Origin: Pseudomonas sp. P5_109
Lineage (GTDB): Bacteria; Pseudomonadota; Gammaproteobacteria; Pseudomonadales; Pseudomonadaceae
Direction: 5' to 3'
Assembly (NCBI RefSeq): GCF_034009455.1
Contig: NZ_CP125380.1
Span: 3,423,501 to 3,487,500 of the forward strand
DNA length: 64,000 nt
A program made the position numbers and the translations under genes. This document shows, piece by piece, positions 20,115-31,442 of this stretch (position 1 is its first letter; every line of letters starts with the position of its first letter). The notes under the pieces were generated by a model that was not told where the DNA came from, did not search any database, and saw only the letters and a program-made list of their open reading frames with translations.

Positions 20115-20650
20115 TCCACGATGTCGATTTCAGGCACTGCGGGCAAGCCATGGAGAAAGGCGGCTATCTGGCGGCTACCGCGCAAGTGCACCACAGGAAT
20201 CCGTGGGCCTATGGTCAGGCGCACCGCCTCGATACCCGGGCGGTAGCCTCGATCGAAATTCCACACGAACTTGAGGAAGGTCAGGAACGCCCGGTCGAGC
20301 TTCTCTGTGCAGCCGGCTGCCAGGTCGGGGCGAGGGCGGTTCAAGACGCTGCGCATGATCACCCGGATGAAACAGGTGAGTCGCGGCGTATCGAGCCAGA
20401 TGATCAGGTCGGCCCGGGGCAGGCGCAGGTCGAAGGTGCGCCGGGCATAGTTGCCTTCACACACCCAGGTATCCGCTGTGATTGCTGCGCTGACCCGCGC
20501 GCGGAACTGCCCGGCGTCGGGTTCGATCCAGCCGGGCTCCCAGAACAATGTATCGAGGTGCACCACCGGCAAGCCCAGACGCTTGCCGAGCGCGCGGGCG
20601 AGGGTGGATTTGCCGCTACCGGCATTGCCCAGAATTACGATCCGTTGCAT
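20105..20650 (-). CDS. P-loop small kinase-like ATPase (FlaR/topology-modulation-protein type)
   Basis: 181 residues. Walker A GNAGSGKSTLAR at residues 8-19 and the adenylate-kinase-like segments LPVVHLDTLFWEPGW and VCEGNYARRTFDLRLPRADLIIWLDTP are typical of proteins annotated as DNA topology modulation protein FlaR. They are probably nucleoside or small-molecule kinases; the function is not established. Single gene, transcribed with its neighbours on the minus strand but separated by more than 100 bp. Confidence 0.82.
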   Translation of the reverse strand: MQRIVILGNAGSGKSTLARALGKRLGLPVVHLDTLFWEPGWIEPDAGQFRARVSAAITADTWVCEGNYARRTFDLRLPRADLIIWLDTPRLTCFIRVIMRSVLNRPRPDLAAGCTEKLDRAFLTFLKFVWNFDRGYRPGIEAVRLTIGPRIPVVHLRGSRQIAAFLHGLPAVPEIDIVDLS

Positions 20651-20764
20651 GGGAGGGACGTCCTGTCGCGAAAAAAGCCGGCAATTGTGCAGGGTTTTGA
20701 TGGCCAGTCAACGGCTGTCAAGGAAACCTCACGGATATAGCGCCTGGCCGGCTCGTTTCGTGTT

Positions 20765-22102
20765 TCAGACCGCAGCGCTCACTCCTGCGCCTTTCTCCTG
20801 TGTCGCAACCTCATGCAGGGAAATCCTTGAGGTCTCCGGCAATGCCAGTCCACCCGCCAGCGCGAGCAAGGCCACCGCGATCAGGTAGAACGCCGGTGAC
20901 AGGTTGCTGCCGGTGGTGCTGATCAGCCACGTCGCCACCAGCGGTGCGGTGCCGCCGAAAAGGGTGTACGCCATGTTGTAGGTGATCGCCGAGGCGGTGT
21001 ATCGGGTACGGGTAGGGAAGGTTTCCGAGAGCAGGGCCGCTGTCACCACGCCACACAACACGGCGCCAATCGCCAGGAGCATGACGCCGACGACGGACGC
21101 TGCGAACGAGCCGGAGCTGGCCATCAGGAACGATGGATACACGGCCACGATCAGCAGCGCGCATGCCGTCATCACCGTCCTTCGACGTCCGACCCGATCC
21201 GAATACAGCCCCGCCAGCGGGCAGATCGCCGCAGCGAACAGCAATGCGATCAGTGAGACCAGCAACGCTGTGGCGCGACTCAAGCCGCCGGCGACTTGCA
21301 GGTAAGTCGCGAAATAGGTGGTGAACATATAAAACGACAGTGCGGTGAGTGACACAAAGGCACCCAGGCAACAGATCGCTGCCCCATGGTTGCGCAAGGT
21401 TTCCTTGAGTGGCGAGTGGGCGACGGCATGTTCCTCGGTCACCGCCTGGAATGCCGGTGTCTCATCGAGCTTCCAGCGCAGGTAAAGCCCCACCAGGCCC
21501 AGCGGCGCGGCAATCAGGAACGGCAGGCGCCAACCCCAACTGCCCATTGCTTCGGCCGACAATGACGCTTCGAGCGCGTAGGCCACCACGGCGGCCGCGG
21601 CGAAAGCGGAAAAGGTCGACACCGGAATGAAGCTACCGTACCAGGCGCGTTTATCACTCGGTGCATGTTCCATCAGGTAGGCACAGGCGCCGGCGTATTC
21701 GCCCCCGGCGGAAAAGCCCTGGGCGCAACGGATCAGCGACAGCAGAATCGGCGCCGCGACCCCGATCGCCGCATAAGTGGGCAGCAGGCCGATCAGGGTC
21801 GTCGCACCGGCCATCAACAGAATGGTCATCGCCAGGGTGCGCTTGCGGCCGATCCTGTCGCCCAGCATGCCGAAGAAAATCCCGCCAAGGGGTCGAAACG
21901 CAAAGGCCACGGCGAACACCGCAAAGGTCTTGAGCAACGCGGCACTGGCATCGCCACTGGGGAAAAATTGCTGGGCGATGGTCGTGGCCAGAAAGCCATA
22001 GACGGCGAAGTCGAACCACTCGACGAAATTGCCAATGCCGGCGGCCACAATCACTCTTCTCAGCGTTTTTGGGCTGACTTGTTCCATAGTTGCGCTCGTC
22101 AT
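20765..22102 (-). CDS. MHS-family MFS transporter (organic-acid:proton symporter)
   Basis: 445 residues from MTSATMEQVSPKTL; this ATG has GAGG six to nine bases upstream and is preferred over a TTG 15 bases further out. Metabolite:H+ symporter family hallmarks are IGNFVEWFDFAVYGFLA, FRPLGGIFFGMLGDRIGRKRTL and RCAQGFSAGGEYAGACAYLMEHAP. Relatives carry alpha-ketoglutarate, citrate, shikimate or proline-betaine. No neighbouring catabolic gene points to the substrate. Confidence 0.9.
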   Translation of the reverse strand: MTSATMEQVSPKTLRRVIVAAGIGNFVEWFDFAVYGFLATTIAQQFFPSGDASAALLKTFAVFAVAFAFRPLGGIFFGMLGDRIGRKRTLAMTILLMAGATTLIGLLPTYAAIGVAAPILLSLIRCAQGFSAGGEYAGACAYLMEHAPSDKRAWYGSFIPVSTFSAFAAAAVVAYALEASLSAEAMGSWGWRLPFLIAAPLGLVGLYLRWKLDETPAFQAVTEEHAVAHSPLKETLRNHGAAICCLGAFVSLTALSFYMFTTYFATYLQVAGGLSRATALLVSLIALLFAAAICPLAGLYSDRVGRRRTVMTACALLIVAVYPSFLMASSGSFAASVVGVMLLAIGAVLCGVVTAALLSETFPTRTRYTASAITYNMAYTLFGGTAPLVATWLISTTGSNLSPAFYLIAVALLALAGGLALPETSRISLHEVATQEKGAGVSAAV

Positions 22103-22261
22103 GCTTGACCTCGACAATTCGTCAGTAAGCTATCGATTATCAGGGCAGGCTCTGCGGCGGTTTACTTCAAAAGTGTCATCCACATAGTCAGTACCGACGT
22201 CTTGCCGTTAAATTGCCCGCTGTTCGCCTACCAGGACTTCAACGATTTAAAAGGGATGAAA

Positions 22262-22828
22262 ATGACATTGACTGTCGAAAAACTGATCAGTATCGCAATG
22301 ACCAACCCGGTAAATGCAGCCCTTGCCGAGCGCTTGCCCGAGCTCGGTCTGCAGCAATGCATGCTCACGGCCGGTTGCCTGTTCCAGGCTGTCTGGAATC
22401 GTCAGTCGCAGCGACCGGTAGCGTGGGGAGTGAAGGATTACGACGTCTTTTACTTCGATGAAGATCTGTCCTGGGAAGCAGAGGATGAGGTCATCCAGCG
22501 CGCCGGGCGTCTGTTCGAGGACCTCGGGGTGAACGTTGAAGTCAAGAACCAGGCTCGCGTGCACCTGTGGTACAGACAGCGGTTTGGCGGGGATTATCCT
22601 CAGCTTCAGTCGGCCAGGGACGGGATCGATCGCTACCTGGTTGCCGGTACCTGCATGGGTTGGGATGTTGCAACCGGCGAGGTTTATGCTCCCAACGGCC
22701 TGGCCGACACAGAGCACGGGCTACTTCGAAACAATCCAAAGAACCCCAGTCCAGACTTGTTCGAGCAGAAGGCGAAAAGTTATCAGGCCCGTTGGCCCTG
22801 GCTCAGGATCATCGAGCCCCTCGGTTGA
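22262..22828 (+). CDS. DUF925 nucleotidyltransferase family protein
   Basis: 188 residues from MTLTVEKLISIAM; AAGG sits eight bases upstream of this ATG. GCLFQAVWNRQS and GVKDYDVFYFDEDLSWEAED contain the spaced acidic residues typical of this nucleotidyltransferase-like family. Later segments VHLWYRQRFG and SARDGIDRYLV also fit. Biological role unknown. It directly precedes REP array 2. Confidence 0.82.
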   Translation: MTLTVEKLISIAMTNPVNAALAERLPELGLQQCMLTAGCLFQAVWNRQSQRPVAWGVKDYDVFYFDEDLSWEAEDEVIQRAGRLFEDLGVNVEVKNQARVHLWYRQRFGGDYPQLQSARDGIDRYLVAGTCMGWDVATGEVYAPNGLADTEHGLLRNNPKNPSPDLFEQKAKSYQARWPWLRIIEPLG

Positions 22829-22923
22829 ACTGCAGATGAGAGCCGATTGTTGCCTGTTACGCTGTCCACCTGGCATTTATTGGGTTCTTCACGCAATCCC
22901 GGGAAACACCGACAACGCAATAC

Positions 22924-23445
22924 CTGTAGGAGCCGGCTTGCTGGCGATGGACTGTAGGAGCCGGCTTGCTGGCGATGGACTTGAGTGCACCGCGTTTATC
23001 CTGTCCACCCGCGTTATCGTTAACGACCATCGCTGGCAAGCCAGCTCCTACAAGGGACCGCGTCCCGGTCGAAAGGATGTGAACGCCAAACTGTAGGAGC
23101 CGGCTTGCTGGCGATGGACTCCAGTGCACCGCGTTTATCCGGTTCACACGCGTCATCGTTAACGACCATCGCTGGCAAGCCAGCTCCTACAAGGGACCGC
23201 GTCCCGGTCGAAAGGATGTGAACGCCAAACTGTAGGAGCCGGCTTGCTGGCGATGGACTCCAGTGCGCCGCGTTTATCCAGGTCACACGCGTTATCGTTG
23301 ACGACCATCGCTGGCAAGCCAGCTCCTACAAGGGGCCGCGCAATATCTGTAGGAGCCGGCTTGCCGGCGATGGACTCAGGTGCGCTGCGTTTATCCAGGT
23401 CACACGCGTTATCGTTGACGACCATCGCTGGCAAGCCAGCTCCTA
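22924..23445. repeat. REP array 2, left part
   Basis: REP doublets begin at about 22952, 23092, 23231 and 23348, preceded by an extra half REP at 22924. Units carry the same core as in array 1 and linkers of the CAAGGGACCGCGTCCCGG type. The last unit stops exactly at GCTCCTA (23445), where the insertion sequence begins. Confidence 0.92.
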
Positions 23446-23463
23446 TGTATGGACTCGCCCCCA

Positions 23464-23690
23464 CTGTCTACCCGCTTTTGAAAAACCGCTGCCCCGTTGC
23501 ATCTATGTATTAGGCCTATTCGTGGAAGCCGTCTTCGGCTTCTGGCCAAAATTGGAAAAGCTCGTGGTATGCCGATTACAGTCAGGCCTCGAAGGCCAGT
23601 AGGAGCTTAGGCATCAATCCACGCCGGTCTTACCTGGGGTCAATTTTTTTCAGCAGAGGGTCAGACGGTTAGTACCTCGGTGGCAGAACT
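23464..23690 (-). ncRNA. Candidate seekRNA/bridge RNA of the IS1111-type element
   Basis: The non-coding end downstream of the transposase is about 230 bp, as in IS1111 elements whose guide RNA lies there. On the transposase strand it forms hairpins GAAGCCG-AAGA-CGGCTTC (plus coordinates 23525-23542) and GGCCTTCGAGGCC (about 23585-23597). Next to the second, AGCUCCUAC (23607-23599) is complementary to the REP target GTAGGAGCT, which spans the insertion point G|TAGGAGCT. A second short match, AUACAUAG (23510-23503), equals the element-target junction at 23450-23443. Transcription and exact ends are inferred. Confidence 0.6.
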
Positions 23691-23697
23691 CTGTCGC

Positions 23698-24800
23698 TCA
23701 GTGGCCCATCGTCGCTGGCTGGCCATCACCCGCGTGGCGACGATAAGTCTGGTCATTCTGTAGAAGCACCCAGACGATTCGCAGGTTGCGGTTGGCTAGC
23801 CTGATCGCAGCCTCCTTACGGCCCAACCGGCTCATCCAGTGCAACAAGCGGCGGTCATCGGGTTGCTGGGAATCAGGTCGTAGTTGTTGCAGCACCGCAT
23901 GGGCCCCCTGGATCATCAGGCTGCGTAAATAAGCATCACCTCGCTTGGTCATGCCCCCCAACCGGACCGTCTCCCCGCTGCTGTGCTGGTCAGGCACCAT
24001 GCCAAAGTACGCGGCAAACTTGCGGGCATTGGGAAAGCGCTCAGGCTTGGTTTCCTTGGCCACCAGTGCCGTGGCAGTGACCGGGCCGATGCCGCGCACA
24101 GTCATTAGCCGCTTCGCCGTCATGTCAGCGTTGGCGGCCACTTCCAGGCGTCCCGTCAGTACGCTGATGCGCTCGCCCAAATGGCGCCACTCGGCCAACA
24201 GTTCGTCGATCAGTTCACGCAGCAGGCCCGGCACCGGTTGGGTGGCATCTTCCAGCACCCGCGGGATTTTCTGGCTGATCGCAACATCGCCCTGTGCCAA
24301 GGCTACGCCGTGCTCAAGCAGCAGGCCGCGCATCTGATTACTGAGGGCCGTGCGTCGACGCACATAGCCCTGGCGGGCGCGATGCAACGCCTGCATTGCC
24401 AGCGCCGCAACGCTTTTGACCGGTACTGCGCAGATTTTTTCATCGCGATTGGCCCGCAGAATCGCCAGCGCATCGTTGCGATCATTTTTAGGCCCGCTGC
24501 GATGTGTGGCCACCAAACCGGCTGGAAGAATCCGCACCGGATTGCCTTGTCTTGCAGCTGCCGGGCCCAGGCCTGGGCACCCGGACCGGTCTCCATCAAA
24601 ACCACGACATGCGCCGGCAACTGTCGGAGAAAATCATAAAACGCCTCGCGCGACTTGATCCGCTGCTCGTAGCGCACCTGGCCGAGGATATCTTCACCGG
24701 CGACCTGAAAGACCTGTTTGGCCAAGTCGACCGCCAAGGTTGTGCAGGCCGACAAATCGGAAGAAGACACGGATTGATCAAACGAACTATGATTTTTCAT
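23698..24800 (-). pseudogene. IS110-family transposase, broken by a 1-base frameshift
   Basis: The N-terminal part (MKNHSSFDQSVSS; VDLAKQVFQVAGED; METGPGAQAWARQLQDKA) is the DEDD RuvC-like domain. The C-terminal part (ILPAGLVATHRSGPKNDRND; MTVRGIGPVTATAL; YFGMVPDQHSSGETVRLG) holds the rest of the catalytic domain and the transposase_20 domain. They lie in different frames. One missing C in the GCC at 24544-24546 explains it: adding a base gives LQDKGNPVRILPAGLV, the expected family sequence. The element is therefore probably immobile unless helped in trans or by recoding. Confidence 0.88.
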
Positions 24801-24882
24801 GGACTCGCCCTCGCTGTCGTTGGCTGTTTAGACTGCCACCGTGGCGCATTGACGCCTCGGCTTGGGCGAGTCCATCCAATTA

Positions 24883-25232
24883 CAAGGGACCGCGTCCCGG
24901 TCGAAAGGATGTGAACGCCAAACTGTAGGAGCCGGCTTGCTGGCGATGGACTCCAGTGCGCCGCGTTTATCCAGGTCATACGCGTCATCGTTAACGACCA
25001 TCGCTGGCAAGCCAGCTCCTACAAGGGACCGCGTCCCGGTCGAAAGGATGTGAACGCCAAACTGTAGGAGCCGGCTTGCTGGCGATGGACTCCAGTGCAC
25101 CGCGTTTATCCTGTCCACCCGCGTTATCGTTAACGACCATCGCTGGCAAGCCAGCTCCTACAAGGGACCGCGTTCATCCGGCTCACCCGCGTCATCGTTA
25201 ACGATCATCGCCAGCAAGCCGGCTCCTACAAG
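24883..25232. repeat. REP array 2, right part
   Basis: Continues the unit interrupted by the insertion sequence (CAAGGGACCGCGTCCC) with doublets at about 24923 and 25063, then a last, differently oriented half unit ending near 25232. No gene is seen. Confidence 0.9.
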
Positions 25233-25241
25233 TGACCGTCG

Positions 25242-25273
25242 AAACAAAAGGGCCTCAAATCTTTTGAGGCCCT
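25242..25273 (-). terminator. Terminator of the multicopper oxidase gene
   Basis: GGGCCTCAAA (25250-25259) pairs with TTTGAGGCCC (25263-25272), loop of three; read on the minus strand it is followed by CTTTTGTTTC. It lies just beyond the stop codon at 25296. Confidence 0.75.
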
Positions 25274-25295
25274 CGTTGCTAAAGCCAGGTTGAAC

Positions 25296-28679
<3,384 letters not shown>

Positions 28680-28976
28680 AGGTCACCCCTCGCTTGATGT
28701 CCCGCCGTCTCCATGTCCGGGACGACTGCTGTTTTGGGCACAAAAGGGGGTGTGCAACTAATGAGCCATTACTGGAGCAAAAGAAACTCAAATCAACGAA
28801 TCAGTTTTTCCGGGCGTTGCAGCCCAAAGAAGAGGGGGAGAGAGGGGGTTATTCCTCTAATTTGGTGATAAACACCCGGGTAGGTGGGTGAAGAACCCCA
28901 TTTCCGGGGGATGTGGCGGCCCGGTCTGAGACTTTGGTCTGATACAATCGAGCAATTACAGGTTGAGCAGAACACC
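28680..28976. other. Divergent intergenic region, oxidase / DUF2986
   Basis: 297 bp without a gene. A purine-rich stretch (28828-28847) and a small hairpin CCCC-ATTTCC-GGGG (about 28892-28905) are seen. The segment GATACAATCG (about 28940) contains a plausible -10 for the DUF2986 gene. Confidence 0.5.
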
Positions 28977-29138
28977 ATGAATCGTCGCAAGAAACTGAAT
29001 CAGATACTCAAGGCCAACGCGAAAAAGGCCAGCGCCAAACTGGCACCGAAAAACAAGGATAAATACATCAGCAAGGCTGACCGGTTGAAGCTGGAAGCCG
29101 AAGCCGCTCAAGACCCGGTCGTATCCCCCGAAAGCTGA
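28977..29138 (+). CDS. DUF2986 small basic protein
   Basis: 53 residues, MNRRKKLNQILKANAKKASA then KLAPKNKDKYISKADRLKLEAEA, lysine-rich with no membrane segment, matching DUF2986 in length and sequence. Function unknown; the charge suggests nucleic acid or ribosome contact, which is only inference. The inner ATG at 28977 is chosen because homologs start there. A terminator follows 14 bp after the stop. Confidence 0.85.
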   Translation: MNRRKKLNQILKANAKKASAKLAPKNKDKYISKADRLKLEAEAAQDPVVSPES

Positions 29139-29151
29139 TCCCGGAAGCACT

Positions 29152-29184
29152 GGCCCCGTTCTTTCGAACCAGAGGGGCCTTTTA
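29152..29184 (+). terminator. Rho-independent terminator of DUF2986 gene
   Basis: GGCCCC (29152-29157) pairs with GGGGCC (29174-29179) and is followed by TTTTAT. The inner GTTCTTTCGAAC extends the stem. Confidence 0.8.
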
Positions 29185-29195
29185 TCGCCACGAAC

Positions 29196-30518
29196 TCAAC
29201 GAATACCGGTGCCCGCCATGGACTCCGGCACCCACTGCGCCGTCGATAGCGGCTCGATGTAGCGGATGCCACCATGGGGGCCCACCACGCCATTGATGTT
29301 GTAGGTGCCTTTCGACAGGTCGTACGTCATGAACGGGGTGGCATCCGGGACCTGCTTGTCATAGCTCTGGCTGAAGAAGGCGAAGGAACCACGGTACAGC
29401 TGGCCACTGGTGTCGTATTGATCGGAGGCCACCGCGGCCCAGGTATCTTCATCCAGGTAAAAGCGGCGCTTCTGATAGATATGCGTTGCACCGGCCTTGA
29501 GGTTGCCCTCCACGACATAGACCCGGTGCTTTTCCCAGCGCACGAAGTCCGGCGCAATGAAGTTCGGCGTGGTCAGTGATTTGGCGTCGCGAGCGTAGGT
29601 CAGTTTGTAGGTGTTGTAGGGCACGATCATTTCCTGCTTGCCCACCAGCGTCCAGTCATACAGCTCGAGTGCACGGGCGGTACCGGGGTTTGGGGTGTCA
29701 TAGGCCAGGATCGAAATCTGTTTGACCCGGCGCTGGGCCGGCATGTACTGCCAGGCACGGCCGGGGCGCTGCAGCGGGTTGGTGGCGTTCTTGAGCATGA
29801 TCGACTCGCCGGCCCGCCGCGCAGGTCCGGTGTAGGACAGCTTCAACTGGTAGTAGATGTCGGAGTTGTTGATCGGTTTCGCCATGTTCTCGTAAATCGG
29901 GAAGGAGACGAACGCCTCGCCGGTCACAGCCAGGCTCGCCACGCCCGCCGTGTCGACGCTCCACGAGTCATATTTGGAATGGATGTTGACGCCCTGGTAG
30001 CGCAGCAGGAAATTCCACATGGCCTCGGCGCCCGATTGCGGGATCGGGAACGGCACACCCGGCAACACGTTGTCGAACGCAATTCCGCCGTTGAGGGACT
30101 TGGCGGCTGTGGCGTTCTTGCGGCTATTGTCCAGTACCGCCTGTGGCAGCGATGCCGTGCGGTGGGTCGGATACACGTCGATGCGAAAGCCGGGGTAGCG
30201 CTTGGCCAATGCTACGGTGGTGGCGGTGAGCATGCCTTTGTAGGCATCGACGTTCCTGCCGTTGATCACCAATAGCGGTTTTTCGTCCGCAAAGGGGTCC
30301 GGGCGCATGCTGTCGCCGGTCTTGAAGCTGGAGGGGGCGGTGGTCAGGCCACCGTTGTAGGGCGGAATAGAGCCGTCGGCATTCCCGGCCTTTTCGGCCC
30401 CCACCCACGTCAGGCTGGTGCCGAGCCGGGCGGCTTCCTGGTTCGATACGGCGGCATGGGCATCAATGGCCAGCACCATGAGCGGCACGGCGGCCAGAAG
30501 ACTTTTCACGAATTTCAT
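29196..30518 (-). CDS. DUF1329 family periplasmic protein
   Basis: 440 residues with a signal peptide (MKFVKSLLAAVPLMVLAIDAHA). Segments SLTWVGAEKAGNADGSIPPYNGGL, RPGRAWQYMPAQRRVKQISILAYDTPNP and YDWTLVGKQEMIVPYNTYKL are typical of DUF1329, an outer-membrane-associated LolB/LolA-like beta fold. In Pseudomonas such genes usually accompany DUF1302 and RND transporters in lipid or sterol export; here it is alone. AGGAG precedes the start, with AATAACAA between, a possible Hfq/Crc target (30520-30527). Confidence 0.9.
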   Translation of the reverse strand: MKFVKSLLAAVPLMVLAIDAHAAVSNQEAARLGTSLTWVGAEKAGNADGSIPPYNGGLTTAPSSFKTGDSMRPDPFADEKPLLVINGRNVDAYKGMLTATTVALAKRYPGFRIDVYPTHRTASLPQAVLDNSRKNATAAKSLNGGIAFDNVLPGVPFPIPQSGAEAMWNFLLRYQGVNIHSKYDSWSVDTAGVASLAVTGEAFVSFPIYENMAKPINNSDIYYQLKLSYTGPARRAGESIMLKNATNPLQRPGRAWQYMPAQRRVKQISILAYDTPNPGTARALELYDWTLVGKQEMIVPYNTYKLTYARDAKSLTTPNFIAPDFVRWEKHRVYVVEGNLKAGATHIYQKRRFYLDEDTWAAVASDQYDTSGQLYRGSFAFFSQSYDKQVPDATPFMTYDLSKGTYNINGVVGPHGGIRYIEPLSTAQWVPESMAGTGIR

Positions 30519-30858
30519 ATTGTTATTCTCCTGCCTGGCGTACCAGGCAACTCGTGACTCGGGCGCAGCGGTCGTATCCGCCGGCTCGATAGCCAGAGAC
30601 TTTTTAGAACCTCCATTAAAAGCCCCACGGTACGGGGGCGCTTTTCATTTGACGACAGTCCCTTGGCTATCCATGACAGACCCGGGTGTCTGGAGGGGGC
30701 ATTTGCTGGCGTGATGGCTGAGTGCTACGCAGCAATTGTTTGTATTTCCTAAAGGAATCATTGAGTTACTGGATGGTCATAGCCACGACTGAACGCTGCC
30801 CGGATGAAAATTCGGACGGCCGCAACCCTTGCATACCTCCGACATTCAGGACGTTCCT
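30519..30858. other. Intergenic region upstream of DUF1329 and lipoprotein genes
   Basis: 340 bp without a gene. An imperfect stem GCCCC-ACGGTAC-GGGGGC followed by GCTTTTCATTT (about 30627-30652) resembles a terminator reading rightward, although no plus-strand gene precedes it; it may be a relic. Nothing else recognised. Confidence 0.4.
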
Positions 30859-31092
30859 ATGAATCGCGCAGTAACCTTGATCGTGGCCATTTCCAGCGCC
30901 GTCTTGTTGGGAGGCTGCGGCCCGCACTGGGATGACGGAGAACGGTACGGCCGCTATCACGATCATGACCATCGACGGGGTTACGACCAAAGAGGGGACG
31001 ATGATCAGGGATATGATCGTCGAGGCTATGATCGCAGTGATTATGACCGCGATCACCGTCGCTACCGCGATCGTGATGACAACGACGACTGA
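30859..31092 (+). CDS. Small Asp/Tyr/Arg-rich lipoprotein
   Basis: 77 residues from MNRAVTLIVAISSAVLLGGC; the lipobox LLGGC predicts a lipoprotein of about 58 residues. The mature part is a low-complexity run of RGYD/DRRGYDRSDYDRD-type repeats, charge-balanced and likely disordered. I do not recognise a function; it could bind metal or interact with envelope polymers. A strong terminator lies about 95 bp downstream. Confidence 0.7.
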   Translation: MNRAVTLIVAISSAVLLGGCGPHWDDGERYGRYHDHDHRRGYDQRGDDDQGYDRRGYDRSDYDRDHRRYRDRDDNDD

Positions 31093-31187
31093 CAGGTTCA
31101 AGGCCATTTGAAAGCAGGGGCTAATGGGCAGTTGCCGTGGAACCTGGCCCCTCGCAGAGCTTGTGTCTGAGACTGAACATCAAAAAA

Positions 31188-31216
31188 AACGCCACTCACT
31201 AGAGTGGCGTTTCTTT
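31188..31216. terminator. Strong terminator
   Basis: AACGCCACTC (31188-31197) and GAGTGGCGTT (31202-31211) form a perfect 10-bp stem, flanked by an A-tract on the left and TTCTTTG on the right, so it could work on either strand. Confidence 0.85.
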
Positions 31217-31442
31217 GTTAGGGTCGCTTGCCACCCGCTTCGCTCAGGGTGATCAAGCGCATCACCATGGATACCTTGCCTGGGCAACAGGCAGCGAATA
31301 ATTTGCGGCCAGTCTCATCCCTGGTACTAAAGTGAACAAAGTCATTGAAAAAAACCGCTATAAGCTTTAAATGAGAGGCGTAATGTCATATTGCTAGTAG
31401 GTAGTAGGTGAGTTTCGGCAGTTTTTGGCGCAGGGAGCCCTG
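31217..31442. other. Intergenic region before the c-di-GMP gene
   Basis: No gene between the terminator and 31443. It is AT-richer than its surroundings from 31320 to 31400 (GAAAAAAACCGCTATAAGC), consistent with a promoter. Confidence 0.4.

Larger units (their letters stand above)
23446..24882 (-). mobile_element. IS1111-type (IS110 family) insertion sequence inside a REP unit
   Basis: 1437 bp. Perfect 12-bp subterminal inverted repeats ATGGACTCGCCC (23449-23460) and GGGCGAGTCCAT (24864-24875) leave outer extensions of 3 nt (TGT) and 7 nt (CCAATTA), the layout known for the IS1111 group. Removing it restores GCTCCTA + CAAGGGACCG, identical to intact REP linkers at about 23045 and 23186, so there is no target duplication. 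The transposase is frameshifted. A further direct copy ATGGACTCGCCC lies at 24799-24810 just upstream of the transposase start. Confidence 0.92.

Noticed and set aside
23698..24800. Two separate transposase genes
   Set aside because: The two frames are halves of a single IS110 transposase split by a one-base deletion.
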